This document shows, in pieces, positions 17,698-26,257 of a stretch of DNA of 64,000 nt. This DNA is from Deltaproteobacteria bacterium. GTDB lineage: Bacteria > Myxococcota_C > UBA6777. Location of the stretch: positions 346,666-410,665 of the forward strand of contig PCBK01000052.1 of the NCBI GenBank assembly GCA_002731275.1. Reading direction: 5' to 3'. How positions within the stretch are numbered: the stretch's first letter is position 1; every line of letters starts with the position of its first letter. A program made the translations under genes and the position numbers. The notes below the pieces were generated by a model, which was not told the DNA's origin, searched no databases, and saw only the letters and a program-made list of their open reading frames with translations.

Positions 17698-18654
17698 CTA
17701 GACAGCGACGCGATCCCGCCCCATCTTCTTGGCCTTGTAAAGTGCTTCATCGGCCATCTGGATCACATCCTCTCCATCATCCCCAACATTCGCCGTCGCG
17801 ACACCAAGTGAGATCGTAATCCCTTGCAACTCTTTTCCCTCAAGATCGAGGATCGACTCAGCGCGAACAGCGTCACATAAACGCTGTGCCACCTCCAACG
17901 CGATCTTTTGTGAGGCTCCCTGAAGCAACACCAAGAACTCCTCTCCACCAAACCGAATGGGCATATCACTCACGCGGATACACCGGCGAATCACCTTTGC
18001 AAGACCGATCAACGCTCGATCCCCCGCGAGATGCCCATAATCGTCGTTGTACTTTTTGAAGTGATCGACGTCGAGCATGATCACAGAGAAAGGCTCCTTC
18101 TTCTCCTGACAACGACGTACAACACGACACAAATACTCATCCAGCCAGCGACGGTTGTATAGATCTGTGAGCGGATCGATGTGTGCGTAATGTTGAAATT
18201 GTTGCTCCCGCTTTAACCCTGCGATGATCAGTTGGTTATTGTGACGTAATCTCTGGGAGAGTGTGTACAGCATATTCCGCGCAAAGGCGTGAGACGAGTT
18301 GATCAGGTGCCAAAGTGTCTTTTGGGAGATCTTCAAGAGACGACTGTCACGCTCCGCAACGACGAAGGCCGAGGCGTGCTTCTCTTCGATAATCGACATC
18401 TCACCAACACACTCCCCAACTTCAAGACAGATGATCGGCGCATCTTCTAACGAGCCAAGGTGGATACACAAACGTCCAGACAACAACAGATACACATCAT
18501 CACCGGACTGTCCCGGCTCGAGTAGAATGTCTCCTTCCTTCAACTCACAGATCGGACAGGCTTCCAATGCTGATGCCCCAAGTGACGGGTCCACCCCTTG
18601 AAACAATGGGAAATTCGCATACATACTAAAAGAAGAAGTGTTTGGAGTAGACAT
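17698..18654 (-). CDS. diguanylate cyclase with N-terminal cyclic-nucleotide-binding-like sensor
   Basis: About 318 residues. Residues 10-130 form a cNMP-binding beta-barrel (EGDILLEPGQSGDDVYLLLS, VGECVGEMSIIEEKHASAFV). After a helical linker the GGDEF domain starts at HYAHIDPLTDLYNRRWLDEY and carries an intact GGEEF active-site motif. RVSD lies five residues before it and matches the RxxD product-inhibition site. It should therefore make cyclic di-GMP and be feedback-controlled. No transmembrane segment is seen. The start is ambiguous: ATG codons at 18666, 18663 and 18654 and an upstream GTG all lie in frame, and the best ribosome-site spacing is for 18654. Confidence 0.92.
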   Translation of the reverse strand: MSTPNTSSFSMYANFPLFQGVDPSLGASALEACPICELKEGDILLEPGQSGDDVYLLLSGRLCIHLGSLEDAPIICLEVGECVGEMSIIEEKHASAFVVAERDSRLLKISQKTLWHLINSSHAFARNMLYTLSQRLRHNNQLIIAGLKREQQFQHYAHIDPLTDLYNRRWLDEYLCRVVRRCQEKKEPFSVIMLDVDHFKKYNDDYGHLAGDRALIGLAKVIRRCIRVSDMPIRFGGEEFLVLLQGASQKIALEVAQRLCDAVRAESILDLEGKELQGITISLGVATANVGDDGEDVIQMADEALYKAKKMGRDRVAV

Positions 18655-18666
18655 AATCTTCATCAT

Positions 18667-19067
18667 TCCACCATATCGCTCATACCAATCGGTGCTCGCG
18701 CAAAGGAGCACACATCCTCATCAATACGTTTGCATCTTATCACATGAATAGAGCGGAAGAGCGGAATTTTTCAAGAAATCTCACATCCTCCCATTCAACA
18801 AACATCCTCGACAAAACACACGCAGACAAAAAGGACAATGTCTCGTTTTGAGACCATGTCTTCAAGGGCTCACAAAGCGACTGCAAAAACACCCAAGCCA
18901 TGCCCTACACAACTGTGCGAAGGGGGTTGCGAGATACGGTAGAGTGCGCTACTCTGTCTGAACGTGTGCAGAGACCTTCTGAGAAGGACGCTGCAGCACA
19001 CTCACTTGGTGTGATAAGGGGTGGACCTCGCTGTTCACTCTCATGGTTCTCGGACGTGGTGAAGGGT
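18667..19067. other. divergent intergenic region
   Basis: About 400 bases between the diguanylate cyclase and the pseudokinase. The right half is open in the pseudokinase frame back to an ATG at 18900, but the extra 56 residues resemble no kinase N-terminus and lack a ribosome site. A small hairpin GTCTC-GTTTT-GAGAC lies at 18840-18854. I see no convincing promoter. Confidence 0.45.
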
Positions 19068-22000
19068 ATGCAAAAACAAGCGGGAACGTGGCTCGCAGGA
19101 AATCAATATGTGCTCGTTGAGAAAGTACACCAGGATGGTCCAATAGAGTTCTGGAATGCGCGTCAACAAGGATCTTTGGGGTCTGGACAAAATGTCCTCT
19201 TAGCGCTACCACACGAGCTCTACCTGGCGAATGCAGAGAGGAAGGCCTTGTTGCAAGCGAGGCATCAACAAACACGCCTCCAGCCCCACAAGAACATCTT
19301 GCCACTTGCACACATCCACGGCCAAGAATTTCTGGTATACAAACCATTCTCAGGGCTCACTCTGCGTCAACTGTTGCAGTCTTTCGCAAGTGGCGCACAT
19401 ACAATCCCCTGGCCCTCAGCGGTCAAAATCGTCACGTTGGTGTGTCGTGGACTTCAGTTTTTGTACGACAGCCCAACACCGATACTTCACGGCGATCTGC
19501 GCCCAGAAAATATCCTGCTCAACGCCCAAGGAGACATCGTCTTTGTGCAGGTAGGTGAGCTTCATCTCTGGCAAGATCTTTTCCCCCAATGGCCCGAAGT
19601 GGTCCTACGTCGCCTCTCCTACGCCGCGCCAGAGAGATGGATGGAGTCCTCCACCAGAATCTCCCCACAAGCCGATATGTTCTCTCTCGGTGTGCTCTTA
19701 TACGAGTTGTTGTGTGGACACCTTCCATTCGAAGGAAACAACATCAAACAACTCCAAAGCACCATGCTCGCTCCCCCAAAGAAATTGCAAAGACAACTCG
19801 CGCACGTCCCGAGAGAGCTCCACACAACCATCCGAAAGTTGTTGTCCTTTTCTCCAACAGCGCGATACAACTCAAGCGCCGAGCTGCAAAAAGTACTCGA
19901 AGAGATCCTCTACTCCTACGATGAGTACCCGGACAAACACAACCTGACACAACTGTACCGCACAGCAAGACCTCGCCCCGCCACTGGCAGCTACATGGCA
20001 CTCAACGCCGCGCCGACATCGTCAGGACGTCGATATGATGACGATGATGATGATGAGATCGAGATACTCGAAGAAATTGATGACATCGAAGAGATTGATG
20101 ATTTTGACCTCGTCGAGCTGCTCGAAGAAGAAGAAGATCTACACTCCGAAGAACTCCGTCCGGTCCAATCACTGACCTCCTCGGCACCAGCACAGCACAC
20201 AGAAACACCAAGCGCCGAGTTCGAGGACCTGCTGAGTGATCTGATGACCTTCTCTGAGTCCCTTGAAGACCTCGAAGCGGTCGGACATGACGATCCTGTC
20301 CCCCACTCTTATTCAAGCGCCAGCATTGACGCCTTACCAGCAGCATCTCCCTTCGCTGTCTCCGCACAGTCCGCACAAGAGAGTTCATTCCCAGACGAGT
20401 TGATGCTCCCCCTCGAAGAAGATAACCCCACCTACATCGGCGAAGAAGACGAGAGCGAGATGACTCTGATCGCCGAGTTTGACGAAGAGGACGAGCCGAC
20501 CTTTATCGCTCCCTCTCAACTCAATCCAAACGCCCCACCTGTCGAATGGGATGAAGAAGACGATCTGGATGTCCCGACCAACATCCAAAACATTCCCCCT
20601 CCCCCTCCTCCTTTTGGTGGGCGCAAGGACCCCTTTGATGTCCCCTCTCAACCTTCGCCCTTTGATACCCCGTCTCCACCTTCGCCTTTTGACACACAAG
20701 CCCCGTCTCCTTCTGCACTTGACTTTTACGAAGATCCCTTCGCAGAAGACGACGATACAGACATCTCATTTGCCGCCAAAGAAGCGCTCACCTCTTCTCC
20801 GACCCAACCACCACAGGCGCTCTTTTCCAGCACTGTGATGGGAGAGCAAGACGAGCAACTCGACTTTCTCGACGACGATGACATCGAGTTGGTTGAAGAT
20901 TTCGGTGATGCGACGCTGCTTCCTGGTGACATGACGTATATCCCAGAGCCAGCACAAGCAAATGCCAACGCACAACGTACGCTCGTTCCAGGCGAGGTGA
21001 CAGAGTTCCCAGGCGACGCAACGCAAATGGCATATGACAAGCCAACACCCCCAACGACGTCGCCGAAAAACATTCCAATCGCTTCACCATCACGACCTGG
21101 TCCTCCTGTCGCTTCACCATCACAACCTGGTCCTCCTGTCGCTTCACCATCAAGACCTGGACCACCGACTGCTTCACCATCGAGACCAACACCTCCAGTC
21201 GCTTCGGCTGGAAAGCGGCCTATCCCCATCGCATCTCCACCGCATTTTGCACAAACCACACCGGAGCGTGCAGACTTCTCCGCAGAGCAAGTCAGCGCTC
21301 TCGAAGAGCTCGCACCTCACCCCGACAAGCCGACCTCTTCCAAAGGTATCTGGTTTTTCTTGCCGCTGATCTTGATCTTACTCTCCATCGGCGGACTCGC
21401 AACAGCAGCCGTGTTGTATCCTCAACTCTTCAGTGGTCTTTGGGGAGAAAGCAAGAACCCCACAACTCCTCTGGCAAGGACGAACCAAAAAGAAAAGACA
21501 CCTCCTCCTCCACCCACTAGACCTGAAGACGCACCTCTCGTCGCACCAAAGAGCATCCCCACACCCAAACAGGCTCCATCCAAAGAGAAGGTACCGACAG
21601 AGGTGAAGATCCCCGACGCCGTTGATCCCCCTCGACGCGTGACCCCTCCAACACGAGCGAGACCTGCCGAACCATCTCGTCCGAGAAAAAGACGTGAAAC
21701 ACGTCCAGCTCCGAGACGTCCGGTCCGCAAACGCCTCACGCGTAGACGTCCTCCTAAAAGGAGAACGAGACGCAAACCGCCAAAAAGAATACAGCCCAAA
21801 GCTTTCACAGGTGCCGAGATCTCGATCAAGCCAGCGTGTACGATCTATATCGACAACAAAAAGCAAGGCTCCTCTTCACCAACGCTCAAAATCGCGCTCT
21901 CCGCAGGAACACATCGTGTGCGCTGTGTCAATCGCAAGGCCCACTACCAAAAGGCCTTCACGCTCAATATCAAAAAGGGACAGACCACACGCCACAACAG

Positions 22001-22253
22001 CACCTCTGCAATCGGTACGCTGATCGTACGTTCAACCCCTTGGTCTATCATTCAGGCCGGAAGATACGGTTTTGTAGGACGCTCAGGGCAACGCATCCAG
22101 TTGCCTGTTGGAAAATATAGACTTGTGCTGTTCAAAAAGGGGAGCAAAATACCAGGTCCAGGGATGCAAGTCATCCTCAGAAATATCCAACTGCGTGCAG
22201 GTAAAGTCACAAGAACCAAAATGGTTTCATTTCCCACATTTGACGATGAATAA
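19068..22253 (+). CDS. transmembrane pseudokinase with PEGA repeats
   Basis: About 1061 residues. Residues 10-280 have the Ser/Thr kinase fold, with HGDLRPENILL at 141 and AAPERWME plus DMFSLGVLLYELLCGHLPF further on. The glycine loop is reduced to HQDGPIEFW, the beta-3 lysine position reads LLALPHE, and the DFG position reads QVGEL, so ATP and magnesium ligands are missing and catalysis is unlikely. A long acidic and proline-rich region follows, with repeats of the form ASPSRPGPPV. A transmembrane helix lies near 760-785, and an Arg/Pro-rich linker and two PEGA-like modules end the protein. I use ATG 19068, although its ribosome site is imperfect. The next two genes follow closely. Confidence 0.85.
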   Translation: MQKQAGTWLAGNQYVLVEKVHQDGPIEFWNARQQGSLGSGQNVLLALPHELYLANAERKALLQARHQQTRLQPHKNILPLAHIHGQEFLVYKPFSGLTLRQLLQSFASGAHTIPWPSAVKIVTLVCRGLQFLYDSPTPILHGDLRPENILLNAQGDIVFVQVGELHLWQDLFPQWPEVVLRRLSYAAPERWMESSTRISPQADMFSLGVLLYELLCGHLPFEGNNIKQLQSTMLAPPKKLQRQLAHVPRELHTTIRKLLSFSPTARYNSSAELQKVLEEILYSYDEYPDKHNLTQLYRTARPRPATGSYMALNAAPTSSGRRYDDDDDDEIEILEEIDDIEEIDDFDLVELLEEEEDLHSEELRPVQSLTSSAPAQHTETPSAEFEDLLSDLMTFSESLEDLEAVGHDDPVPHSYSSASIDALPAASPFAVSAQSAQESSFPDELMLPLEEDNPTYIGEEDESEMTLIAEFDEEDEPTFIAPSQLNPNAPPVEWDEEDDLDVPTNIQNIPPPPPPFGGRKDPFDVPSQPSPFDTPSPPSPFDTQAPSPSALDFYEDPFAEDDDTDISFAAKEALTSSPTQPPQALFSSTVMGEQDEQLDFLDDDDIELVEDFGDATLLPGDMTYIPEPAQANANAQRTLVPGEVTEFPGDATQMAYDKPTPPTTSPKNIPIASPSRPGPPVASPSQPGPPVASPSRPGPPTASPSRPTPPVASAGKRPIPIASPPHFAQTTPERADFSAEQVSALEELAPHPDKPTSSKGIWFFLPLILILLSIGGLATAAVLYPQLFSGLWGESKNPTTPLARTNQKEKTPPPPPTRPEDAPLVAPKSIPTPKQAPSKEKVPTEVKIPDAVDPPRRVTPPTRARPAEPSRPRKRRETRPAPRRPVRKRLTRRRPPKRRTRRKPPKRIQPKAFTGAEISIKPACTIYIDNKKQGSSSPTLKIALSAGTHRVRCVNRKAHYQKAFTLNIKKGQTTRHNSTSAIGTLIVRSTPWSIIQAGRYGFVGRSGQRIQLPVGKYRLVLFKKGSKIPGPGMQVILRNIQLRAGKVTRTKMVSFPTFDDE

Positions 22254-22268
22254 GGCAGGAGAAAACAA

Positions 22269-23417
22269 ATGCAGGAGATCTTGCTAGAGCTCAACCCTCT
22301 CGCACAAAACTACGTGCAATCCACCACACCTCCACGCATGAAAAAAATGGCGGCGTCCGGTAAACTGCCGTTGCCTCCCCAACAGATGGTCTTCCTCCTG
22401 TATATCCTCGCACAGGAAGAAGACCAAAGCATCGCGCAACAAGCCGCACAGAGCTTTCGAGAGCTTCCAGACGGAGCCTTCAACACGCTCCTCAAAGATC
22501 CCCAATGTAAAGCGCCTATCCTCGACTTCATCGCACAAAACTGCTACGACAGCGCACAAAAGATCCACGACGTCCTGCTCCACACCAACACCACCGACAA
22601 CACTGTCGCATGGCTCGCCCAATTCATCGAAGGTGAAAACCTCGGTCTGATTGTACAAAACCAGCAAAGACAGCAGCGCAACCCGGCCATCGTCGTCTGT
22701 CTCTTACGCAACCCGGCACTGAGCCAAGATCAACGTTCACGTGTCATCGAGTTTGCTATCCGCGAAAATATCCCCACAGGACTAAGCAAAGAAGAACTCC
22801 GTCCCTACGTCGCAGAGGGTCTCCTCGAAGAGCTCACCCAAACGAGCGCCGAAGAAGTCCTCGCAGAAGCCCAAAAAGAACCCGAAGAAGAAGAGATCCC
22901 CGAAGAACTGATCGAGGAAACAGCAGAAGAGTTGGCTGCCGCCAACAACCCCCTCGCGAAGTACAGCCGCGTCGAAGAAGAAGAGACCCCAGAAGAAGAA
23001 GAGAAGCGCCTGACCATCGAGCAACAAGTCGCGACGTGGTCCGTCTCGCAAAAAATCAAGGGCGCGATGAAGGGCAACAAACAGCTCCGGACCATGCTCG
23101 TACGCGACTCCAACAGACTCGTCTGTACGGCAGTCCTCAAAAACCCTCGCGTCACAGAATCCGAAATTATCAGCCTCTCCAAAAGCCGAAGTGTCTCCGA
23201 TGATGTCATCCGGGATATCACCCGTAACCGCGAATGGATGAAGGTCTACACTGTAAAGGTCAATCTCGCAGCAAACCCCAAGTGCCCGAGAGCCGTCGCG
23301 TTACGCCTCCTCAACCACCTCCGCGCAAACGATCTACGTTCGCTCGTCAGCAACAAAAACGTCCCCGGCGAGATCTCACGCGCCGCAAAGAAGCTCGCCT
23401 CTTCACGCAAACGATAA
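22269..23417 (+). CDS. HEAT-like repeat protein, function unknown
   Basis: A 382-residue soluble protein without signal peptide. It is helical throughout with irregular HEAT or leucine-rich-variant repeats: IAQQAAQSFRELPDGAFNTL, NPAIVVCLLRNPALSQDQRS, RLVCTAVLKNPRVTESEIIS. A strongly acidic linker near residues 200-250 (EPEEEEIPEELIEETAEELA) divides two helical halves. The C-terminal block with NREWMKVYTVKVNLAANPKC resembles conserved deltaproteobacterial proteins without an assigned role. ATG 22269 has AGGAG at eight bases and starts 15 bases after the pseudokinase stop, which suggests the two proteins act together. Confidence 0.75.
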   Translation: MQEILLELNPLAQNYVQSTTPPRMKKMAASGKLPLPPQQMVFLLYILAQEEDQSIAQQAAQSFRELPDGAFNTLLKDPQCKAPILDFIAQNCYDSAQKIHDVLLHTNTTDNTVAWLAQFIEGENLGLIVQNQQRQQRNPAIVVCLLRNPALSQDQRSRVIEFAIRENIPTGLSKEELRPYVAEGLLEELTQTSAEEVLAEAQKEPEEEEIPEELIEETAEELAAANNPLAKYSRVEEEETPEEEEKRLTIEQQVATWSVSQKIKGAMKGNKQLRTMLVRDSNRLVCTAVLKNPRVTESEIISLSKSRSVSDDVIRDITRNREWMKVYTVKVNLAANPKCPRAVALRLLNHLRANDLRSLVSNKNVPGEISRAAKKLASSRKR

Positions 23418-23426
23418 GCCCCTACC

Positions 23427-24002
23427 ATGTATCCTCTCTACATTCTCTCCGGCGGAAAAAGCTCGCGATTTGGTAGTGACAAAGCCCTCGCAAGACTTCA
23501 CGGGCGTCCTCTTCTCCTCCATGTCCACGAACTCTTCAAAAAGTACAGCTCGGAGACCTTGATCCTCTCAGGCGACAAAGACAACTACCCCACCCTCCCC
23601 TTCCCCTGTCTCCCAGACATCACCCCACACCAAGGTCCCCTAGGAGGTCTCGTGACGGCCCTTCATCATCACGCGACCAAAGCGCCGACGTGGTTCTTCC
23701 TCGTCTCGTGTGATCTCGCCGGCATTCAACACACCTGGATCGAGCAGCTCTTGCAACACACAGACGCAAATACACACGCGATCGTCTACCGCGATCAACA
23801 CCACTGGGAACCCCTCTTTGCCCTCTATCACACCTCCATCGCGCCTCTCGTGCAACAACAGCTAGACAATGGACAACGTGCGATGTGGAAGCTCCTTGAA
23901 GCCGCCAACACAACCGCACTTCCAAAGCCTGCCGACTGGCACAAAGCGACGCAAATCAACCATCCAGACGATCTACTCGCACATATCCACAAAGGGAGTT
24001 GA
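23427..24002 (+). CDS. mobA: molybdenum cofactor guanylyltransferase
   Basis: MobA couples GTP to molybdopterin to make the guanine dinucleotide cofactor in the cytoplasm. The 191-residue length is normal. The nucleotide-binding signature LSGGKSSRFGSDKALARLHG is at the N-terminus, followed by PDITPHQGPLGGLVTALHHH and the metal-binding FFLVSCDLAG. WEPLFALYHTS and GQRAMWKLLEA complete the family pattern. No other cofactor genes are nearby. It begins ten bases after the HEAT-like gene without a clear ribosome site, so translation may depend on the upstream gene. Confidence 0.88.
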   Translation: MYPLYILSGGKSSRFGSDKALARLHGRPLLLHVHELFKKYSSETLILSGDKDNYPTLPFPCLPDITPHQGPLGGLVTALHHHATKAPTWFFLVSCDLAGIQHTWIEQLLQHTDANTHAIVYRDQHHWEPLFALYHTSIAPLVQQQLDNGQRAMWKLLEAANTTALPKPADWHKATQINHPDDLLAHIHKGS

Positions 24003-24100
24003 TCGGGCCAAAGAAGCTTGGGAAGAAGCATAGGAAAATCTTGGGAAGAAACAAAGAGGTGTAGGGGAGATGTACCGGGAAGTTAGGGAGAGGAGGAGTC

Positions 24101-25489
24101 TTACGATTCAGGCTTGAAACAGGGGAGCCCTTCGTTGAGACGGAAGTTCTTGATGTCGTAGCCAGCGTTGTCCATGACGGACGCGAGCACGAGCTTCGGT
24201 GTGAGCACAACAGCATCGGAACCTGTATCAATCTCACCTGTTACCGGGCTGATCGCTTCAGGGTTCATACCAAACTTGGAGGAAGCGCCGATCACTTTGT
24301 TGCTCGGTACACCAGCGCCGATCAAGAGCGCGGAGTTGACCAGCGAGTGGTCACGTCCATCACGGCTGTTGATCAACGTCGTACGTGTAAACTCGCTGAA
24401 GCACAGGATCGTGGTGTAATCAAACAACGTCTTGGAGGGCTTCAAGGGGTGTGGTGTTTGCTTCAGATCTGTGACGAGTGTGTCGAGCAGCTCGAATCCA
24501 TCGTACAGACGTTGTGGTTGAAGAGTGCTCCACTCAGGTCCGTGTGTATCGAGACCACGCGCGATCTCAATGGAGACACATTGCGCGACTTGATACTTGA
24601 TCGCCTGATACGCCATCGCCGCCTGTGCTTGTGTAGAAGAAAGCGAGGAGGGAATTCTGTACCGCTTTTTGAGCGCAGCCAACTCGCTGTTCGACGTATC
24701 GTTGAAGTTAAAGAGTTTGCCGAGATTGCTATCGACGAGCACGCGTGATTTCTTTTGCGCGTCTTTGAGCAACGTCATCAACCCGTCAGCGTTAAGTGAG
24801 ACAGGATCGCAATCGGGAACATCGCGTCTGTAGGCTTCGAGGAGCTTCCTCATCTCATTTTTGGGCGAGGAAGGACCATCTTTGAGTGTGGACAACAGGT
24901 CATCGACACTGGAGACGCGAAGACCACTGGCAAACGCCTGGTGGCCCTGGTTGTAGGTCTCAACACGGACAGAGAGGTTGGGGATGATCGAGAGATCGCC
25001 CTGCTCCGCGACGATCTGTGTGGGGATCGAAGAGCCGTTTGCGTTGGAACCTTGTGGCATCTTTCCGGTGATGAAGTAACGACGGCCCACTTGGTGGCTG
25101 ACGGTGTCCATCGAGATCCCACGAACAACACAGGAGTCTTGAAAGTGATTGTTTGCGAAAGACTCCATGACAGGTCCAAACGCGATGTTGGAGCCACTGG
25201 GTTGGACGAGATCCACATTGAACTTGGAGCGTCCACCGCCAAGATCACATCGATCCCAGTCCAACATAATCTTGCTGTTTTTGCTGTTGCTGTCTTTGAA
25301 GTCAGCGCTGTTGGGGTCCCGTGGATCGAGACAGAGCAGGTGATCCCACCCTCCCTGGAAGTAACAGAAGATGAAATTGCGCAGAGGCTCTTTTGGGTTT
25401 GCTTTCAAAGGCGCACGAAATGGCGTCAGAGCAAATGTTCCAGCCCCAAGCGTCAATGCTTTGAGTACATTACGTCGATTCATATGCAT
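24101..25489 (-). CDS. Tat-exported DUF1501 protein
   Basis: A 462-residue protein of the DUF1501 family, which has an alkaline-phosphatase/sulfatase-like fold. The N-terminus MNRRNVLKALTLGAGTFALT is a twin-arginine-type signal (here R-R-N-V-L-K). Family blocks are NFIFCYFQGGWDHLLCLDPR near residue 40, ISMDTVSHQVGRRYFITGKM, ARGLDTHGPEWSTLQPQRLY and TILCFSEFTRTTLINSRDGR with DHSLVNSALLIGAGV. DUF1501 proteins are commonly encoded beside DUF1549/DUF1553 cytochrome-like proteins, as here. GAGGAGA precedes ATG 25489, 25 bases after the previous gene's stop. The substrate is unknown. Confidence 0.88.
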   Translation of the reverse strand: MHMNRRNVLKALTLGAGTFALTPFRAPLKANPKEPLRNFIFCYFQGGWDHLLCLDPRDPNSADFKDSNSKNSKIMLDWDRCDLGGGRSKFNVDLVQPSGSNIAFGPVMESFANNHFQDSCVVRGISMDTVSHQVGRRYFITGKMPQGSNANGSSIPTQIVAEQGDLSIIPNLSVRVETYNQGHQAFASGLRVSSVDDLLSTLKDGPSSPKNEMRKLLEAYRRDVPDCDPVSLNADGLMTLLKDAQKKSRVLVDSNLGKLFNFNDTSNSELAALKKRYRIPSSLSSTQAQAAMAYQAIKYQVAQCVSIEIARGLDTHGPEWSTLQPQRLYDGFELLDTLVTDLKQTPHPLKPSKTLFDYTTILCFSEFTRTTLINSRDGRDHSLVNSALLIGAGVPSNKVIGASSKFGMNPEAISPVTGEIDTGSDAVVLTPKLVLASVMDNAGYDIKNFRLNEGLPCFKPES

Positions 25490-25514
25490 GACTTGGTTCT
25501 CCTCTTCGACAAGA

Positions 25515-26246
25515 TCAATATGCGAAAAATTCGGGGGAAGTGACGATCGCGACACAGACGTTTTGCCACGCTTTGCTCACGCTTTTGGTGGCAGCGAGTG
25601 TGGCGTCATATAATTTCCGAAGGTGCTCGATCTCTTTTGTCGAATTGGGCTCAACCAGCACCGCGTGAAACTTCAAACGCAAGAAGCGAAGGTTTCGATT
25701 AACTTCGTAATTCGCGGCTTTACCGTCAATCCCCCAATAGCGAATCACGCTTCGTTTTTCACCATTGGCCTCTTTCAAGTCCGCTTCGACAGCTTTTTCA
25801 CAAACCGCACCAGCCATGTCATCCATAAATTTCATAAACAAGGGCGTTGCTTCGCGAATATTTTGTGTGAGTTGAAGGTAGTCAGCTTCACCAAGAGTAC
25901 GGGCATAATAATCAAACCAAGTCTCAGTCACCTTGCCTTCGCTGTTTGTCTTGCGGGCCCAAGTCAATCCATTGAAGAGTTTGGGGATTGAGCGTCGCAG
26001 TTGATCGATACTGACACGCAAAGGTTTGCGACCATAACGGGGCTCCATCTCCCCTTTCTTTGTCGTCTTGGGTTCCATCTTGGTCCAGTGGTTGGTAAAC
26101 TTCGATGGAGCGACTGTCACGACTCTTTCGACAGGCTTTTTAATGACAGGCGTGGTTTGTTTGGGGACAGGTGCAGCGTCTTGACAGGCCACCAAACCAA
26201 AGACGGCGACCAAACCAAACAGCATCATCTGTGTGATTGATTTCAT
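25515..26246 (-). CDS. lipoprotein of the DUF1501/DUF1549 cluster
   Basis: 243 residues. The signal MKSITQMMLFGLVAVFGLVA followed by C is a lipoprotein signal with lipobox LVAC. A threonine/proline/lysine linker follows. The rest contains RVSIDQLRRSIPKLFNGLTW, NIREATPLFMKFMDDMAGAV, and a C-terminal AWQNVCVAIVTSPEFFAY that closely resembles the end of DUF1549/DUF1553/DUF1592-type proteins (SPEF motif). I read it as a small relative of the larger neighbour, which ends MSPEYKQG. AAGGAG lies eight bases before ATG 26246 and there are 11 bases to the upstream gene, so it belongs to the same operon. Confidence 0.8.
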   Translation of the reverse strand: MKSITQMMLFGLVAVFGLVACQDAAPVPKQTTPVIKKPVERVVTVAPSKFTNHWTKMEPKTTKKGEMEPRYGRKPLRVSIDQLRRSIPKLFNGLTWARKTNSEGKVTETWFDYYARTLGEADYLQLTQNIREATPLFMKFMDDMAGAVCEKAVEADLKEANGEKRSVIRYWGIDGKAANYEVNRNLRFLRLKFHAVLVEPNSTKEIEHLRKLYDATLAATKSVSKAWQNVCVAIVTSPEFFAY

Positions 26247-26257
26247 TGGAGGACTCC

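Noticed and set aside
18900..19067. N-terminal extension of the pseudokinase to the ATG at 18900
   Set aside because: No ribosome site, composition unlike a kinase N-terminus, and the kinase core begins normally after 19068.
24003..24100. Direct repeats of CTTGGGAAGAA after mobA
   Set aside because: Only two short copies in purine-rich DNA; no gene or known element.
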